NCBI GenBank assembly: GCA_019114225.1
Contig: DXFW01000018.1
Location: 1-64,000 of the forward strand
Origin: Candidatus Allofournierella pullicola
Lineage (GTDB): Bacteria > Bacillota > Clostridia > Oscillospirales > Ruminococcaceae
Length of the DNA stretch: 64,000 bases
Direction of reading: 5' to 3'
Shown: one piece after another, positions 30,432 through 39,998 of the stretch
Numbering within the stretch: position 1 is the stretch's first letter
Layout: each line of letters begins with the position of its first letter
Position numbers and translations under genes: made by a program
Notes under the pieces: model-generated
Seen by the model: only the letters and a program-made list of their open reading frames with translations
Told to the model about the DNA's origin: nothing
Database searches by the model: none

Positions 30432-31593
30432 CGAAATTTTGAACCGCGCCAAGGGAGCGCAGGCCCAGGCTCTGGCAAGCCTGCATGAAATGGAGGAAAA
30501 GGCCGAAACTTTGGCCTCTTCTTCCTGCCCCAAGTCGGACGTCCCGCTCCGGGACACTGCCTCGCAGGAAGCGGAGCAGATAGCCGCCAATGCCCAGCGG
30601 CAGGTGGAGATCCTGGGGCAGGTGTTTGACGCGCAAACCATGACGCAGATGGCAGCCAACCAGGAACAGCTGCAGCAAATGATGGACCAACGGATGGCCG
30701 AGGCCGCAGCTATGAGCGCCGAAGCCGCCATGAGCCAGCTGTTTGGCGAGGACATGGGCGTGCTGGCCGCCGCTCTGGAAACGCTCGCCATGGAAGGCGA
30801 CGAGGAAGGGCTCGGTTTTGATGAAGAGGAAGAGACCGCCGCTTCTCTTTATGCCCTGCTGGACGAAACCATGGCCCGCCTGGAGGCGCTGCCCGAGCCG
30901 ACATCGATAGAATTCGGCAGGGACCCGGCGCTCTGGGGCCGGTTCGGCATTCTGCTCTCCGGCATTGTGTCCACTCTGAACGATCACCGCCTGGACGGAC
31001 TGGACGTGGAGGAACACATCCCCGTGCTGGAGCAGCAGGTCCTCTCGGTGGTGCGCCGCTCCTGGGGGATCGACGGGCGAAGCGGTCTTTTGGAGACCAT
31101 TCGCTATCTGACGCAAGGTGGCTACACCGAGCGCTACCGCTTTTACTGCGAAGCGGAATCGCCGGAGGAGCTGATGACCGGCGATGAGGACGAAGATGAC
31201 CGGGAAGGCGTGGTCCGCGCCTGGGCTTTCGCCCAGCATTACAAAGAGCACTACTCCCCCGCCTTTATGACCGGCTGGGATGTGGGCCGCGCCGCCATGC
31301 TGGCCCGTTGGGGAAGTTATCTGGGCTGGATCACCCCGGAGGAGGCCCAGGGCATTTTGTGGGACCTGGCCCAGCGTGCTGCCGGGGACCTGGGCGGCTG
31401 GCGGGAGTTTGCCCAATCCTACCTCTTTGGCGGTTTGATGTGGAAGCTGCTCTGCAACAGCCCCGCCGCGGGATACCTGGGCTATCTCGCCGACGCGGCC
31501 ACCACCCTGCTGATGGGCAAAGCCGATGGTTCCGGCGGCCAGTGGCGCGATTTTCCCTGGCCTGCCCGGCGCAAACTGGGCTTCACCCTGTGA
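30421..31593 (+). CDS. DUF1266 domain protein
   Basis: 390 residues. The first 100 residues are Ala/Gln/Glu-rich and helical, suggesting a coiled-coil. The C-terminal half carries the DUF1266 domain: RAWAFAQHYKEHYSPAFMTGWDVGRAAML, WGSYLGWITPEEAQGILWDLA and FAQSYLFGGLMWKL. DUF1266 proteins are widespread, with a role not known; they are often in polymorphic toxin or secretion neighbourhoods, but nothing of that kind is present here. The start at 30421 sits within the end of the previous gene. The operon ends at the terminator at 31604. Confidence 0.7.
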   Translation: MDINEILNRAKGAQAQALASLHEMEEKAETLASSSCPKSDVPLRDTASQEAEQIAANAQRQVEILGQVFDAQTMTQMAANQEQLQQMMDQRMAEAAAMSAEAAMSQLFGEDMGVLAAALETLAMEGDEEGLGFDEEEETAASLYALLDETMARLEALPEPTSIEFGRDPALWGRFGILLSGIVSTLNDHRLDGLDVEEHIPVLEQQVLSVVRRSWGIDGRSGLLETIRYLTQGGYTERYRFYCEAESPEELMTGDEDEDDREGVVRAWAFAQHYKEHYSPAFMTGWDVGRAAMLARWGSYLGWITPEEAQGILWDLAQRAAGDLGGWREFAQSYLFGGLMWKLLCNSPAAGYLGYLADAATTLLMGKADGSGGQWRDFPWPARRKLGFTL

Positions 31594-31603
31594 CAGGAAA
31601 ACA

Positions 31604-31649
31604 AAGCAAAAATCCCCTTTGCGGCATTCCGCAAAGGGGATTTTGCTTT
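31604..31649. terminator. Bidirectional terminator, DUF1266 gene (+) and ATPase operon (-)
   Basis: AATCCCCTTTGCGG pairs with CCGCAAAGGGGATT around CATT, flanked by A and T runs on either side. Confidence 0.9.
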
Positions 31650-31668
31650 ACAGTTTTGCAGCGGCGGT

Positions 31669-32277
31669 TCAGCCGTCCCGCTGCTTTTTGATGACCTTCA
31701 GGCGGGAGAAGTCCTCCCGTTCCTTTTCCTCCAGCACCTCGGTGATGTACTTGATGGTGGCGGTGAACTGGGGGATCATGATGTTGTTCAGGGCATTGGC
31801 GCGCTTCTGGGTCTTCTGGATGGCCACAGCCAGGCGGTAGACACTGCTCTCCACCTCGGCCAGCTCCACGGTGAGGCGCTTGACCTCGCAGAATTTCAGA
31901 TACACGTCATCCAACTGGCTGTTGGTGGAATCCAGCCCGTAATAAAGGCCGGGGGCGCTCTCCTCCATCTTAACGATGGGCAACTCCACGCCCATGACGC
32001 TGCGGTAGTCCAGCTTGAGGCCGGTCTCCACAGGCACCGTCTTGGCGAACTCGCCCACAACACCAAGGGTGATGTTGGCGCGCTGCAAAGCCTTGTAAGC
32101 CGAGGAATAGGCAGTGGCGATCTCGTCCTGGATGACCGCCGCCCGGTCGATCAGCTGCATCATTTCCCGCACAAGGATGTTCCGCTTGCGGTCCATCAGG
32201 TCATAGCCCTGGCTGGCAAGCGCAAGGCTGCGCTTTTGCGCCATCAGGTTCGATTTTGTGGGAAAAACCTGTGCCAT
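31669..32277 (-). CDS. ntpD: V-type ATP synthase subunit D
   Basis: 202 residues, the normal length for subunit D, the central rotor shaft. The start QVFPTKSNLMAQKRSLALASQGYDLMDRKRNIL (two pieces) and the final DFSRLKVIKKQR match the family, with long N- and C-terminal helices forming the coiled-coil of the shaft. It links the A3B3 head to subunit F and the C-K rotor. Last gene of the ten-gene operon, 25 bases after ntpB. Confidence 0.95.
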   Translation of the reverse strand: MAQVFPTKSNLMAQKRSLALASQGYDLMDRKRNILVREMMQLIDRAAVIQDEIATAYSSAYKALQRANITLGVVGEFAKTVPVETGLKLDYRSVMGVELPIVKMEESAPGLYYGLDSTNSQLDDVYLKFCEVKRLTVELAEVESSVYRLAVAIQKTQKRANALNNIMIPQFTATIKYITEVLEEKEREDFSRLKVIKKQRDG

Positions 32278-32302
32278 TCGGCAGCCTCCTCTCTGTTAAG
32301 GC

Positions 32303-33712
32303 TCACTTTTTGAGGATCGAGCCAAGGTCCCGGTGGGCAGCGTTTACCTGCGGCTTGTAGTAATGGTCCAGCATGACCTGGTCCACACGGTCCAGCTCTT
32401 CACGGGGCAGCATGGACAGCAGTTCCCAGCCAAGGTCCAGCGTCTCCTCGATGGAGCGGTTGGTGTTGCCCTGGCCCACGAACTTCTGCTCGAAGGCGCG
32501 GCCGAACTCCATGACCCGCTTGTCGCTGGCGGAAAGTTCCTCTTCGCCGATAACGCTGGCCAGAGCCTTGGCGTCCTGCACGCGGGCATAGGTGGCGAAA
32601 AGCTGGTTGGCCAGGGGGTTGTGGTCCTCGCGGGTGTAACCCGCGCCGATACCGTCCTTCATCAGACGGGACAGGCTGGGCAGCACGCTCACCGGCGGAT
32701 AGACACCCGTGGCGTCCATGCCGCGATCCAGCACGATCTGGCCCTCGGTGATGTAACCGGTCAGGTCAGGGATGGGGTGGGTGATGTCGTCGCCGGGCAT
32801 GGTGAGGATGGGGATCTGAGTCACAGAGCCCTTGCGGCCCTCGATAATGCCGGCGCGCTCGTACAGCGACGCCAGGTCGGAGTAGAGGTAGCCGGGGTAG
32901 CCCTTACGGCCGGGGATCTCGCCCTTGGAGGAGGAGAACTCACGCAGAGCCTCACAGTAGCTGGTCATATCGGTAAGGATGACCAGGATGTTCTTGCCCA
33001 GATCAAAGGCCAGGTACTCAGCGATGGTCAGCGCCGCACGGGGCGTGATGATACGCTCGACGATGGGGTCGTTGGCCAGGTTGAGCAGCATGACCACGCG
33101 GTCCATAACGTTGGCTGCCTCAAAACTCTTTTTGAAGTAGTCGGCAACGTCGTTCTTCACGCCCATGGCGGCGAACACGATGGCGAAATCCTCGCCGTCG
33201 GAAACGTCCGCCTGCTTGACGATCTGCACCGCCAGCTCGTTGTGCTTCATGCCGGAGCCGGAGAAGATGGGCAGCTTCTGGCCGCGGATCAGGGTGGCCA
33301 GCGCGTCGATGGAAGAAATGCCGGTGCGGATGTAGTTCCGGGGATACACGCGGCTCACCGGGTTAATAGGCGAGCCGTTCACGTCACGCCGGAACTCGGG
33401 GTAAATTTCGCCCAGGCCGTCGATGGGGCGGCCCAGGCCGTCCAGGGTGCGGCCCAGAATTTCGGGGCTCAGGTCCACCATCATGGGGTGGCCGGAGAGG
33501 GTGGTGCGGGTGTTGTCCAGCGAGAAGCCGGTGGTGCCTTCGAACACCTGGATGACGCACTTGTCACCCTCGATCATCACGATACGGCCCACGCGCTGGG
33601 AGCCGTCGGTGAGCTTCATCACCACCATCTCGTCGTAGGAAGCGTTCTGCACGCCGTCCAGAACCACCAGCGAGCCGTTGATCTGGCTTAAGCCAACATG
33701 TTCAAGGATCAT
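32303..33712 (-). CDS. ntpB: V-type ATP synthase subunit B
   Basis: 469 residues of the non-catalytic head subunit. The opening region ([18 protein letters not shown]), [23 protein letters not shown] (in place of the P-loop), [53 protein letters not shown] (in pieces) and [11 protein letters not shown] are all diagnostic. With subunit A it forms the hexameric head in the cytoplasm. The start is ATG 33712, 27 bases after ntpA. Confidence 0.96.
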   Translation of the reverse strand: MILEHVGLSQINGSLVVLDGVQNASYDEMVVMKLTDGSQRVGRIVMIEGDKCVIQVFEGTTGFSLDNTRTTLSGHPMMVDLSPEILGRTLDGLGRPIDGLGEIYPEFRRDVNGSPINPVSRVYPRNYIRTGISSIDALATLIRGQKLPIFSGSGMKHNELAVQIVKQADVSDGEDFAIVFAAMGVKNDVADYFKKSFEAANVMDRVVMLLNLANDPIVERIITPRAALTIAEYLAFDLGKNILVILTDMTSYCEALREFSSSKGEIPGRKGYPGYLYSDLASLYERAGIIEGRKGSVTQIPILTMPGDDITHPIPDLTGYITEGQIVLDRGMDATGVYPPVSVLPSLSRLMKDGIGAGYTREDHNPLANQLFATYARVQDAKALASVIGEEELSASDKRVMEFGRAFEQKFVGQGNTNRSIEETLDLGWELLSMLPREELDRVDQVMLDHYYKPQVNAAHRDLGSILKK

Positions 33713-33739
33713 ATGTCTCTCTTTCGCTCCTTTCCCTTG

Positions 33740-35497
33740 TTAAGCGCGCAGCAGCTCGCCGATCTTCTGATCGATCTCGGCGGTGTACTCGTCGAACATT
33801 TCCAGCTTGTCGTTGGGGATATCGTACTTCATCTTGACCAGCTTGTCGAACAGGCCCAGACGCAGCAGCTTGCTGATGGGGATCTGACGGGCCACCAGCG
33901 CCTGGCTCTTTTCGTACAGGTGCAGGATGACCTTCATCATCTTGAGCTGCTTCTCCAGGCTGACGTAGGTGTCCTGGTCATGGAAGAAGTTCTGCTGCAA
34001 GAAGCCCACACGGATGACACGGGCGATCTCGATGACCAGTTTCTGGTCGTCGGGCAGCACGTCGGAACCGATCAGCTTGACGATCTCCATCAGGCTGGTC
34101 TCCTGCAGCAGCAGGCTTGCGATCTGCTCTCGGCAGGACAGGAAATCCGGGCCCACATTGTCGTAGTACCAGGGGGCCAGGTCGGTGATGTACTCGGTGT
34201 AGCTGGTGTTCCAGTTGATGGCCGGGTAGTGACGGGCATAGGCCAGGGCCTTGTCCAGCGCCCAGAAGCAGCGGGTGAAACGCTTGGTGTTCTGGGTGAC
34301 GGGCTCGGAAAAGTCAGCGCCCGGAGGGCTGACGGCGCCGATGACAGTGACGGAGCCCTCTTCCCCGTTCAGGGCGCGCACATAGCCGGCGCGCTCGTAG
34401 AATTCGGCCAGACGGCTGGGCAGATAGGCGGGATAGCCTTCGTCGGCGGGCATTTCCTCCAGACGGCCGCTGATCTCGCGCAGGGCCTCGGCCCAACGGC
34501 TGGTGGAGTCGGCCATCATGGCGGTGTGGTAGCCCATGTCGCGGTAGTACTCCGCCAGGGTGATACCGGTGTAGATGGACGCCTCACGGGCGGCCACAGG
34601 CATGTTGGAGGTGTTGGCGATGAGCACCGTGCGGTCAGTCAGGGGCCGGCCGGTCTTGGGGTCGATCAGTTCGCCAAACTCGGTCAGCGCCTGGGTCATC
34701 TCGTTGCCGCGTTCGCCGCAGCCAACGTAGATGATGATGTCGGCGTCGCACCATTTGGCCAGCTGGTGCTGGGTCATGGTCTTGCCGGTACCGAAACCGC
34801 CAGGGATGGCGGCGGCGCCGCCCTTGGCGATGGGGAACATGGTGTCCACCACGCGCATGCCGGTGATCAGCGGGCGCTGGGCGGGCATGCGGGCCTGCAC
34901 AGGGCGGGGGCGGCGGATGGGCCATTTCTGGCACAGGGTCAGTTCCCGTTCATTGCCGTTCTTGTCGGCAATGCGCACCACGGTGTCGTTCACGGTGTAG
35001 CTGCCGTTCTCGGCCACCCAGGTCACGGTGCCCTCCACGCCGGGGGCGGCCATGCACTTGTGCAGGATGACCGGGGTCTCAGGGCAAGTGGCGTAGACCT
35101 GGCCGGGGACCAGCTTGTCCCCCACCTTCACGGTCACGGTCACATCCCACTTGGCGTTGGAGTCCAGACTGGGGATGTTGCAGCCGCGGGCGATGAAGGG
35201 GCCGCTCTCTTTTTCAAGGGCGGGCAGCGGCCGCTGAATGCCGTCGTAGATGTTGCGCAGGATACCGGGGCCCAGGGTAACGCACAGGGGGCCGCCGGTG
35301 GTGGTCACAGGCTCGCCGGGCGCAAGGCCGCTGGTCTCCTCGTAGACCTGAATGGTGGTGAGCTCCTCGTCCATACGGATGACTTCGCCCACCAGATGGT
35401 CGTTGCCGACATGGACCATTTCCATCATGGAAAGGCCAGTCTTGCCTTTGATGGTGACCACCGGGCCGTTAATGCTGTAGATGAGATTTTGAGCCAA
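33740..35497 (-). CDS. ntpA: V-type ATP synthase subunit A (catalytic)
   Basis: 585 residues, normal for the family. The P-loop GGFGTGKTMTQHQL is at about residue 234, preceded by the A-subunit-specific bulge region (residues about 110-190). Other family signs are VGCGERGNEMTQALTEF and MADSTSRWAEALREISGRLEEMP. It hydrolyses or makes ATP at the interface with subunit B. The start is TTG at 35497, with GAGGTG 7 bases upstream; no nearer ATG gives a full-length start. Confidence 0.96.
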   Translation of the reverse strand: MAQNLIYSINGPVVTIKGKTGLSMMEMVHVGNDHLVGEVIRMDEELTTIQVYEETSGLAPGEPVTTTGGPLCVTLGPGILRNIYDGIQRPLPALEKESGPFIARGCNIPSLDSNAKWDVTVTVKVGDKLVPGQVYATCPETPVILHKCMAAPGVEGTVTWVAENGSYTVNDTVVRIADKNGNERELTLCQKWPIRRPRPVQARMPAQRPLITGMRVVDTMFPIAKGGAAAIPGGFGTGKTMTQHQLAKWCDADIIIYVGCGERGNEMTQALTEFGELIDPKTGRPLTDRTVLIANTSNMPVAAREASIYTGITLAEYYRDMGYHTAMMADSTSRWAEALREISGRLEEMPADEGYPAYLPSRLAEFYERAGYVRALNGEEGSVTVIGAVSPPGADFSEPVTQNTKRFTRCFWALDKALAYARHYPAINWNTSYTEYITDLAPWYYDNVGPDFLSCREQIASLLLQETSLMEIVKLIGSDVLPDDQKLVIEIARVIRVGFLQQNFFHDQDTYVSLEKQLKMMKVILHLYEKSQALVARQIPISKLLRLGLFDKLVKMKYDIPNDKLEMFDEYTAEIDQKIGELLRA

Positions 35498-35521
35498 TTC
35501 GGTTCACCTCGGTTTTCGAAA

Positions 35522-36106
35522 TTAAAGGGCGATGGACATGCCGGAATTCTGCAGGAACCAGTCTTTCTGGGCTTCCAGCTTCATATCCAGCGTGTCGTCC
35601 GCCTCCACCGCGCCGCTCTTGGCGCGCAGGCCGCCCAGGCGGATGGTTGCGTCGGCGGTCACTTCGCAGCCGGCGGGAACAACTGCCTTGGCAGCCTCCA
35701 CATCCTGCGGGCGGGCATAGAACTCCGCCTTCTCCGCGTGGAGAAGCTGCAGCAGCGCCTCGGCGCTCTTTTTCAGATAGTCGGCATACTTCGGCTTTGC
35801 GGTAAAGGCGGCAAGCTTCTCCTCGCAGGCGTCGAACACCTGCTGGGCGATCTCACTGCGGCGGGCGGCCAGCTCGGCGCCGGTCTCCACCACGCTGTGA
35901 GACAGCTTGCGGTTGGTCTCTTCCTGCAGGCGGACCTTCTCATAGTCCCCCATCTGCCGCGCTTTGGCCTCGGCGGCGGTCTTCACTTTTTCCAGTTCGG
36001 CGGCGATCTCCTCGTCGATGGCCTGGATGATGGCGGTGCGGCGCTTTTCGCCGTCCCGCTGGATGGCCTGCATAAATTTTGCCGCGCGCTCGTTTTCTTC
36101 AATCAT
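35522..36106 (-). CDS. ntpE: V-type ATP synthase subunit E
   Basis: 194 residues. A long charged N-terminal helix (residues about 1-100, with repeated A-E-K-R pattern) and a small C-terminal domain with IRLGGLRAKSG, as in subunit E, one half of the peripheral stalk that pairs with subunit G/H. The start at 36106 was chosen over the longer frame to 36172, since that would overlap the ntpF stop; 10 bases separate the genes. Confidence 0.9.
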   Translation of the reverse strand: MIEENERAAKFMQAIQRDGEKRRTAIIQAIDEEIAAELEKVKTAAEAKARQMGDYEKVRLQEETNRKLSHSVVETGAELAARRSEIAQQVFDACEEKLAAFTAKPKYADYLKKSAEALLQLLHAEKAEFYARPQDVEAAKAVVPAGCEVTADATIRLGGLRAKSGAVEADDTLDMKLEAQKDWFLQNSGMSIAL

Positions 36107-36116
36107 TTGCTGCACC

Positions 36117-36425
36117 TCAAATCTTAACGCCGATGGCTTCACGCACATAGCGGGTGATTCGGTCACGGCCAAGGGCCGAACCGTGCCGGTCCGGGATGGC
36201 CAGCACCAGCGGGCCCTCCTGGTCCTTCTTCGCGTCGTTGACGATCTCGGTGAAATCGTCGGCGATCTTTTCCGTCACCAGGATCATGCCGATATCCGGC
36301 TGGGCAAGGGCGGATTCAAAGGCGCTGGTCACTTCCTCGGCGGTGTGGGCCACCACGCCTTCGATCCCCGCCAGCCGCATGCCGGTCTGGGTGTCGGTGT
36401 TGTCGCTGATCAGAAAGAAACGCAT
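36117..36425 (-). CDS. ntpF: V-type ATP synthase subunit F
   Basis: 102 residues, a small CheY-like fold. RFFLISDNTDTQTGMRLAGIEGV and DIGMILVTEKIADDF are the family's two signature strands. It joins the rotor with subunit D and can adjust activity. It is placed between K and E. Confidence 0.93.
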   Translation of the reverse strand: MRFFLISDNTDTQTGMRLAGIEGVVAHTAEEVTSAFESALAQPDIGMILVTEKIADDFTEIVNDAKKDQEGPLVLAIPDRHGSALGRDRITRYVREAIGVKI

Positions 36426-36438
36426 TGCTGCGCCTCCT

Positions 36439-36894
36439 TTATACCAGTTTGTTCAGGATCAGGATGGAGATAACGACGCCGTACAGAGCGATGGACTCGC
36501 CCAGAGCCACGAAGATCAGGCTCTTACCGAAGCTCTTGGGATCCTCGGAAGCGGCGGCGATAGCAGCGGGAGCGCCGGCGGCAACGGCCATACCACCGCC
36601 GATACCGGCAAGGCCGGTGACCAGAGCGGCAGCGATCAGGCCCAGGCCCATGCTTTCGTTGCTGGCAGCGCGCTCAGCAGCGGTCATGGCGGCGGTGGCG
36701 GTCTCGCCCTCAGCGCTTACAACAAAGGCGAAGCAGGCGGCCAGCAGCAGAACCACCACAAAAGCGGTGATGTTCAAGCTCAGGGTGCGCTTGACAGGCA
36801 TGCCCTTGGCGGACTGACGGGCAAGGTAGGCGGCGAAGCCCATGAGCAGGCTCAGAGGCAGAACGATCAGGCAGATGGTCAGAAAAGTATTCAT
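36439..36894 (-). CDS. ntpK: V-type ATP synthase subunit K (membrane rotor ring)
   Basis: 151 residues with four helices, a duplicated hairpin as in V-type K subunits (about 155). The first hairpin (TFLTICLIVLPLSLLMGF ... NITAFVVVLLLAACFA) has no ion-binding acid. The second has GLIAAALVTGLAGIGGGMAVAAG and KSLIFVALGESIALYGVVI, with the ion-binding Glu in GES. So one ion-binding site per subunit is expected. The GES sequence is compatible with sodium as well as proton binding, and I would not decide. The start at 36894 (MNTFLT) follows a GGAGG-like site. Confidence 0.92.
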   Translation of the reverse strand: MNTFLTICLIVLPLSLLMGFAAYLARQSAKGMPVKRTLSLNITAFVVVLLLAACFAFVVSAEGETATAAMTAAERAASNESMGLGLIAAALVTGLAGIGGGMAVAAGAPAAIAAASEDPKSFGKSLIFVALGESIALYGVVISILILNKLV

Positions 36895-36985
36895 GGTTAG
36901 GTCCTCCAAATCAATTTTATGTCTTGTATTGAAAACAGGGTGACACAGCGGAATGTTCCGGCGCCCTGTTCTGGCGAAGAAAAGC

Positions 36986-38938
36986 TCACTCGGCCTTGTC
37001 GGTCAGGCTCACGCCCTTGAAGGGATGACCGCCGCCCTCGTAGCAGCGGCTGAACATCTCGTAGAACTCAAGACGCAGGCCCTGAATGCCGGAGAGCAGG
37101 CCCTCCAGCGCGATGATGAGGGCGTTGCCCAGGATCACAACGATGGGGTTGACCGGGTCGCCGGCCAGGCTGAAGATGGCCATCATCATAGCCGCATGGA
37201 CGAACACGAAGGCGCCCACACGCAGGAAGGAAACGGTGTTGCTGAAATAGCTCAGCACATACTCCAGCAGCTCGAAGATGTTCTGCATGCAGTAGTCCGC
37301 CCAGCTTTCGGGCTTCCAGTTGGGATGATGATCCACCAGGCCGATCAGGATCTCCTTGAAGAACAGCAGCACCAGGCCGCCGCCGATCAAGGCAAAGGCC
37401 ACGCCGGAAGGCAGGAAATGGGGGCCGCTCATAAAGTCACTGACGAAGGAAACGCCGCCGCAGTAGACCAGAATGCCCACCAGGCCGTTGTTGGAGAAGA
37501 TCGCCTCGCCCCACTGGCCCTTGCGCAGCGCCGCGATAATGTGCAGCACCATGGCAGCCAGCACCAGTGCCACGCCGATGAAGATGGCGCAGACCAGGAT
37601 GGGGTTGATGGCGGCGGTGTCCAGCACCGAATGGGGGGTGCCGGGCCAGTTGCTGATGGGCTTGCCGGACATGCCCAGCAGTTCATACACCGGGTTCAGC
37701 GCCTCTTCAAAGCCGAACACAGAGCCAAACATGAAGCCAAACACCATGCTGGAAATGCCGCAGGGAACGATGAGCCGGGCAAGGGCCATCTTCTTCCACT
37801 TCCAAAGGATGAAGCCGCCCACAGCCAGCACCGCGCCCTGGCCCAGGTCGCCGAACATAATGCCGAACAGCACCGTGAAGGTGATGGCCACAAAGGCGGT
37901 GATGTCCATCTCACCGTAGCTGGGCAGGCCGTACATGTCCACGAAGAACTCGAAGGGTTTGACGAACCAGGGGTTCTTCAGCTTGGTGGGCGGGGTGGCG
38001 TTCTCCACCTCTTCCGGGTCGGAGACGGTCACCCGCATGTGGCGGATCTGCTTGACCTTTTCTGCAAAGGCGTCCGCCTGGGCGGCGGGCACCCAGCCCA
38101 CCATGAAGAAGTAATTGTCGCGGTAGGCCGCGTAATGGCGCAGGTCAAAGGCCTGCTCATGCCATTTCAGCTGCTGGTAGATCTCGCTGCAGGTCTCCTT
38201 CTGTTCGGCCCAGCAGCGGGTGATCTCGGCTTCCTTTTCCTCGATCTTCTTCTGGCAGTCGGCGATCTCCTCGCCCAGCTGCTTCACGATGGACTCCGGT
38301 GTACCGGAAGCCTCGGGCAGGTGCAGGCGCTCAAAGAACAGGGTGGCAAAGATACCGTCGATCTCATCGGCGTTGCGCAGCGGCGTAAAGTAGATACCCC
38401 AGTAGCCGCCCTTGTCCTCGCTGCAGGTAACAAACAGCACGTGGGGGTTTTCGGCGTAGGCCACCATCATGCGGGCATAGCTGGCCTTGGGCAGGAAGCC
38501 GAAGCGCACTTTGATGTATTCGCCCTTGATGATGTCGTCAAAAGGCATGTCCAGGCCGGTGAAGTGACTGAACTGGGCTTTCTTTTCCTCCAGTTCGCTC
38601 TTCTGTTTCTCCAGGTCTGCCTTCTCGCCCTGCATGCCGGCCAGACGCTCGGCCAGCTCCTGGATCTTTTCCTTATCCTCCGGCTGGATGTCCCGGGCGG
38701 TCTGGGCGCTCAGTGCCGGAGCGCTCTCCCCCACCAGCTGGAACAGCTCCTCCATCTTCTGCACATGGGAAGTGTAGGGGTTGTCCTCGCTGAGGGTGAT
38801 GTAGCCCAGGGAGCCGGACATGTGCTGGATGGCAGGTTCGGGATGGAAGTTGCCATCCAGGCAGCAGTTGTAGATGACGCTGTCCAGATTTTTGAGCAGG
38901 CCGTCCACCCGCACCAGTTTCATTTTTTCAATGGCCAA
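36986..38938 (-). CDS. ntpI: V-type ATP synthase subunit I
   Basis: 650 residues. The soluble half (residues 1-about 330) has two coiled-coil runs (about 85-130 and 225-270); the membrane half has about seven to eight helices from residue 350, with the family sequences GDLGQGAVLAVGG and YVLSYFSNTVSFLRVGAFVFVHAAMM containing the essential Arg. It holds the half-channels for ion passage. The start is placed at TTG 38938 (M-A-I-E-K-M-K), with AGGAAGATGAGGA upstream, because family members begin at this point; ATG 38965 is possible but has a poorer ribosome site. Confidence 0.92.
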   Translation of the reverse strand: MAIEKMKLVRVDGLLKNLDSVIYNCCLDGNFHPEPAIQHMSGSLGYITLSEDNPYTSHVQKMEELFQLVGESAPALSAQTARDIQPEDKEKIQELAERLAGMQGEKADLEKQKSELEEKKAQFSHFTGLDMPFDDIIKGEYIKVRFGFLPKASYARMMVAYAENPHVLFVTCSEDKGGYWGIYFTPLRNADEIDGIFATLFFERLHLPEASGTPESIVKQLGEEIADCQKKIEEKEAEITRCWAEQKETCSEIYQQLKWHEQAFDLRHYAAYRDNYFFMVGWVPAAQADAFAEKVKQIRHMRVTVSDPEEVENATPPTKLKNPWFVKPFEFFVDMYGLPSYGEMDITAFVAITFTVLFGIMFGDLGQGAVLAVGGFILWKWKKMALARLIVPCGISSMVFGFMFGSVFGFEEALNPVYELLGMSGKPISNWPGTPHSVLDTAAINPILVCAIFIGVALVLAAMVLHIIAALRKGQWGEAIFSNNGLVGILVYCGGVSFVSDFMSGPHFLPSGVAFALIGGGLVLLFFKEILIGLVDHHPNWKPESWADYCMQNIFELLEYVLSYFSNTVSFLRVGAFVFVHAAMMMAIFSLAGDPVNPIVVILGNALIIALEGLLSGIQGLRLEFYEMFSRCYEGGGHPFKGVSLTDKAE

Positions 38939-39020
38939 TGTATCCTCATCTTCCTTTCGGGTCATACCGACCTTCGATCACGTTGACCGCCGCCGCGCTG
39001 GCGGCTCAGGGCGGTCTTCA

Positions 39021-39986
39021 TCACTGCTCGGGATTCTCCTGCTTCCAGCGGCGCATAGGCAGCACCATGTCCTGGGCGAGGTTCAGTCCGCCCACTCCGG
39101 TGCAGCTTTCGCTGAATGCCGGAATATCCGGCTGCGCCACCCACACACAGTAGAAGAAGTGCGCGCCCCGCACCGCCGCACAGCGGCGAAGCTCAAACAG
39201 CCGGGCGAGGCTGCACACCGAGGCATAAATGCCGGCGACCTTCCATTTTTCCTCATTCCAAAGCCGGGCCATCTGTCCGTTGACCTCAGCGATCTCGCTG
39301 TTCAGAAGCTCGATGTTCTTTTGCAGGTTCTCCACGATCTGTTCCGGAGTGCCCGCCGCGCCAGGCAGGCGGATACGCTCAAAGAACGCCTCGGAAAAGA
39401 TGCCGTCCACCCGGGCCGCGTCCTTCTGCGGCGCAAAGTAGACGCCCCAGAGGGCCTTGTCATCCTCGCTGCAGGGCACGAACAGGATGTAGGGGTCGGT
39501 GGTGAAGTCCTTTTGAAGCATTGCGTAGCCCCGTTTGGGCAGGCGTCCAAAACGGATCTTCACATACTCGCACTGCTGGGTCAGTTCCACCGGAACGTCC
39601 AGCGAGGAAAAATGCCGGAAGGACTCGGCGCCCTTCGTGCAAATTTCCAGCTGCTTTTCCAGCAGCTCCCGGTCCTTGCGGTGGGTCTCCAGCCGCGCGT
39701 TCAGGTCAGCGAGGTAATCCCGCGTGCCCTGGGCGCGCCCATCCGCGAGGGTGGGTTCCACCACTGGGATCTCAAATCCCTTGGCCAGGGCTTCGATCTG
39801 CTCCACCAGCGGGCCCCAGGGATTTTCCTCGTTCAGGGCGGCATAGCCTGCGGAGGCGCTCATGTGGTCCAGCGCCCGGGCAGGGTGCACCCGTTTGCCG
39901 TCCACGCAGCAGTTTTCGATGAATGCGTCCAGCTTTTCCAGGGGGCCGTCCACCCAGATCAGCTGCATTTTGGGGTCAAAAAACAT
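39021..39986 (-). CDS. Stand-alone paralog of the soluble half of V-ATPase subunit I
   Basis: 321 residues matching residues 1-about 330 of the neighbouring subunit I along its whole length (e.g. DGPLEKLDAFIENCCVDG against DGLLKNLDSVIYNCCLDG; YVKIRFGRLPKRGYAML against YIKVRFGFLPKASYARM; ILFVPCSEDDKALWGVYF against VLFVTCSEDKGGYWGIYF). It ends just where the membrane half would start and has no membrane helix. It includes the two coiled-coil regions. It lies between ntpC and ntpI, with 12 bases to ntpC, so it is expressed with the enzyme. A second stalk contact or a regulator of assembly are the natural guesses. Truncation of a duplicate is possible but the frame is intact. Confidence 0.8.
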   Translation of the reverse strand: MFFDPKMQLIWVDGPLEKLDAFIENCCVDGKRVHPARALDHMSASAGYAALNEENPWGPLVEQIEALAKGFEIPVVEPTLADGRAQGTRDYLADLNARLETHRKDRELLEKQLEICTKGAESFRHFSSLDVPVELTQQCEYVKIRFGRLPKRGYAMLQKDFTTDPYILFVPCSEDDKALWGVYFAPQKDAARVDGIFSEAFFERIRLPGAAGTPEQIVENLQKNIELLNSEIAEVNGQMARLWNEEKWKVAGIYASVCSLARLFELRRCAAVRGAHFFYCVWVAQPDIPAFSESCTGVGGLNLAQDMVLPMRRWKQENPEQ

Positions 39987-39998
39987 TGCGGCACCCCC

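Noticed and set aside
33698..36127. Open frame of 809 codons on the + strand across the ATPase genes
   Set aside because: Antisense shadow of ntpA and ntpE.
36439..36894. Claim that the ATPase is sodium-specific
   Set aside because: The GES near the ion-binding Glu is compatible, but the other residues of the sodium site cannot be placed with confidence.
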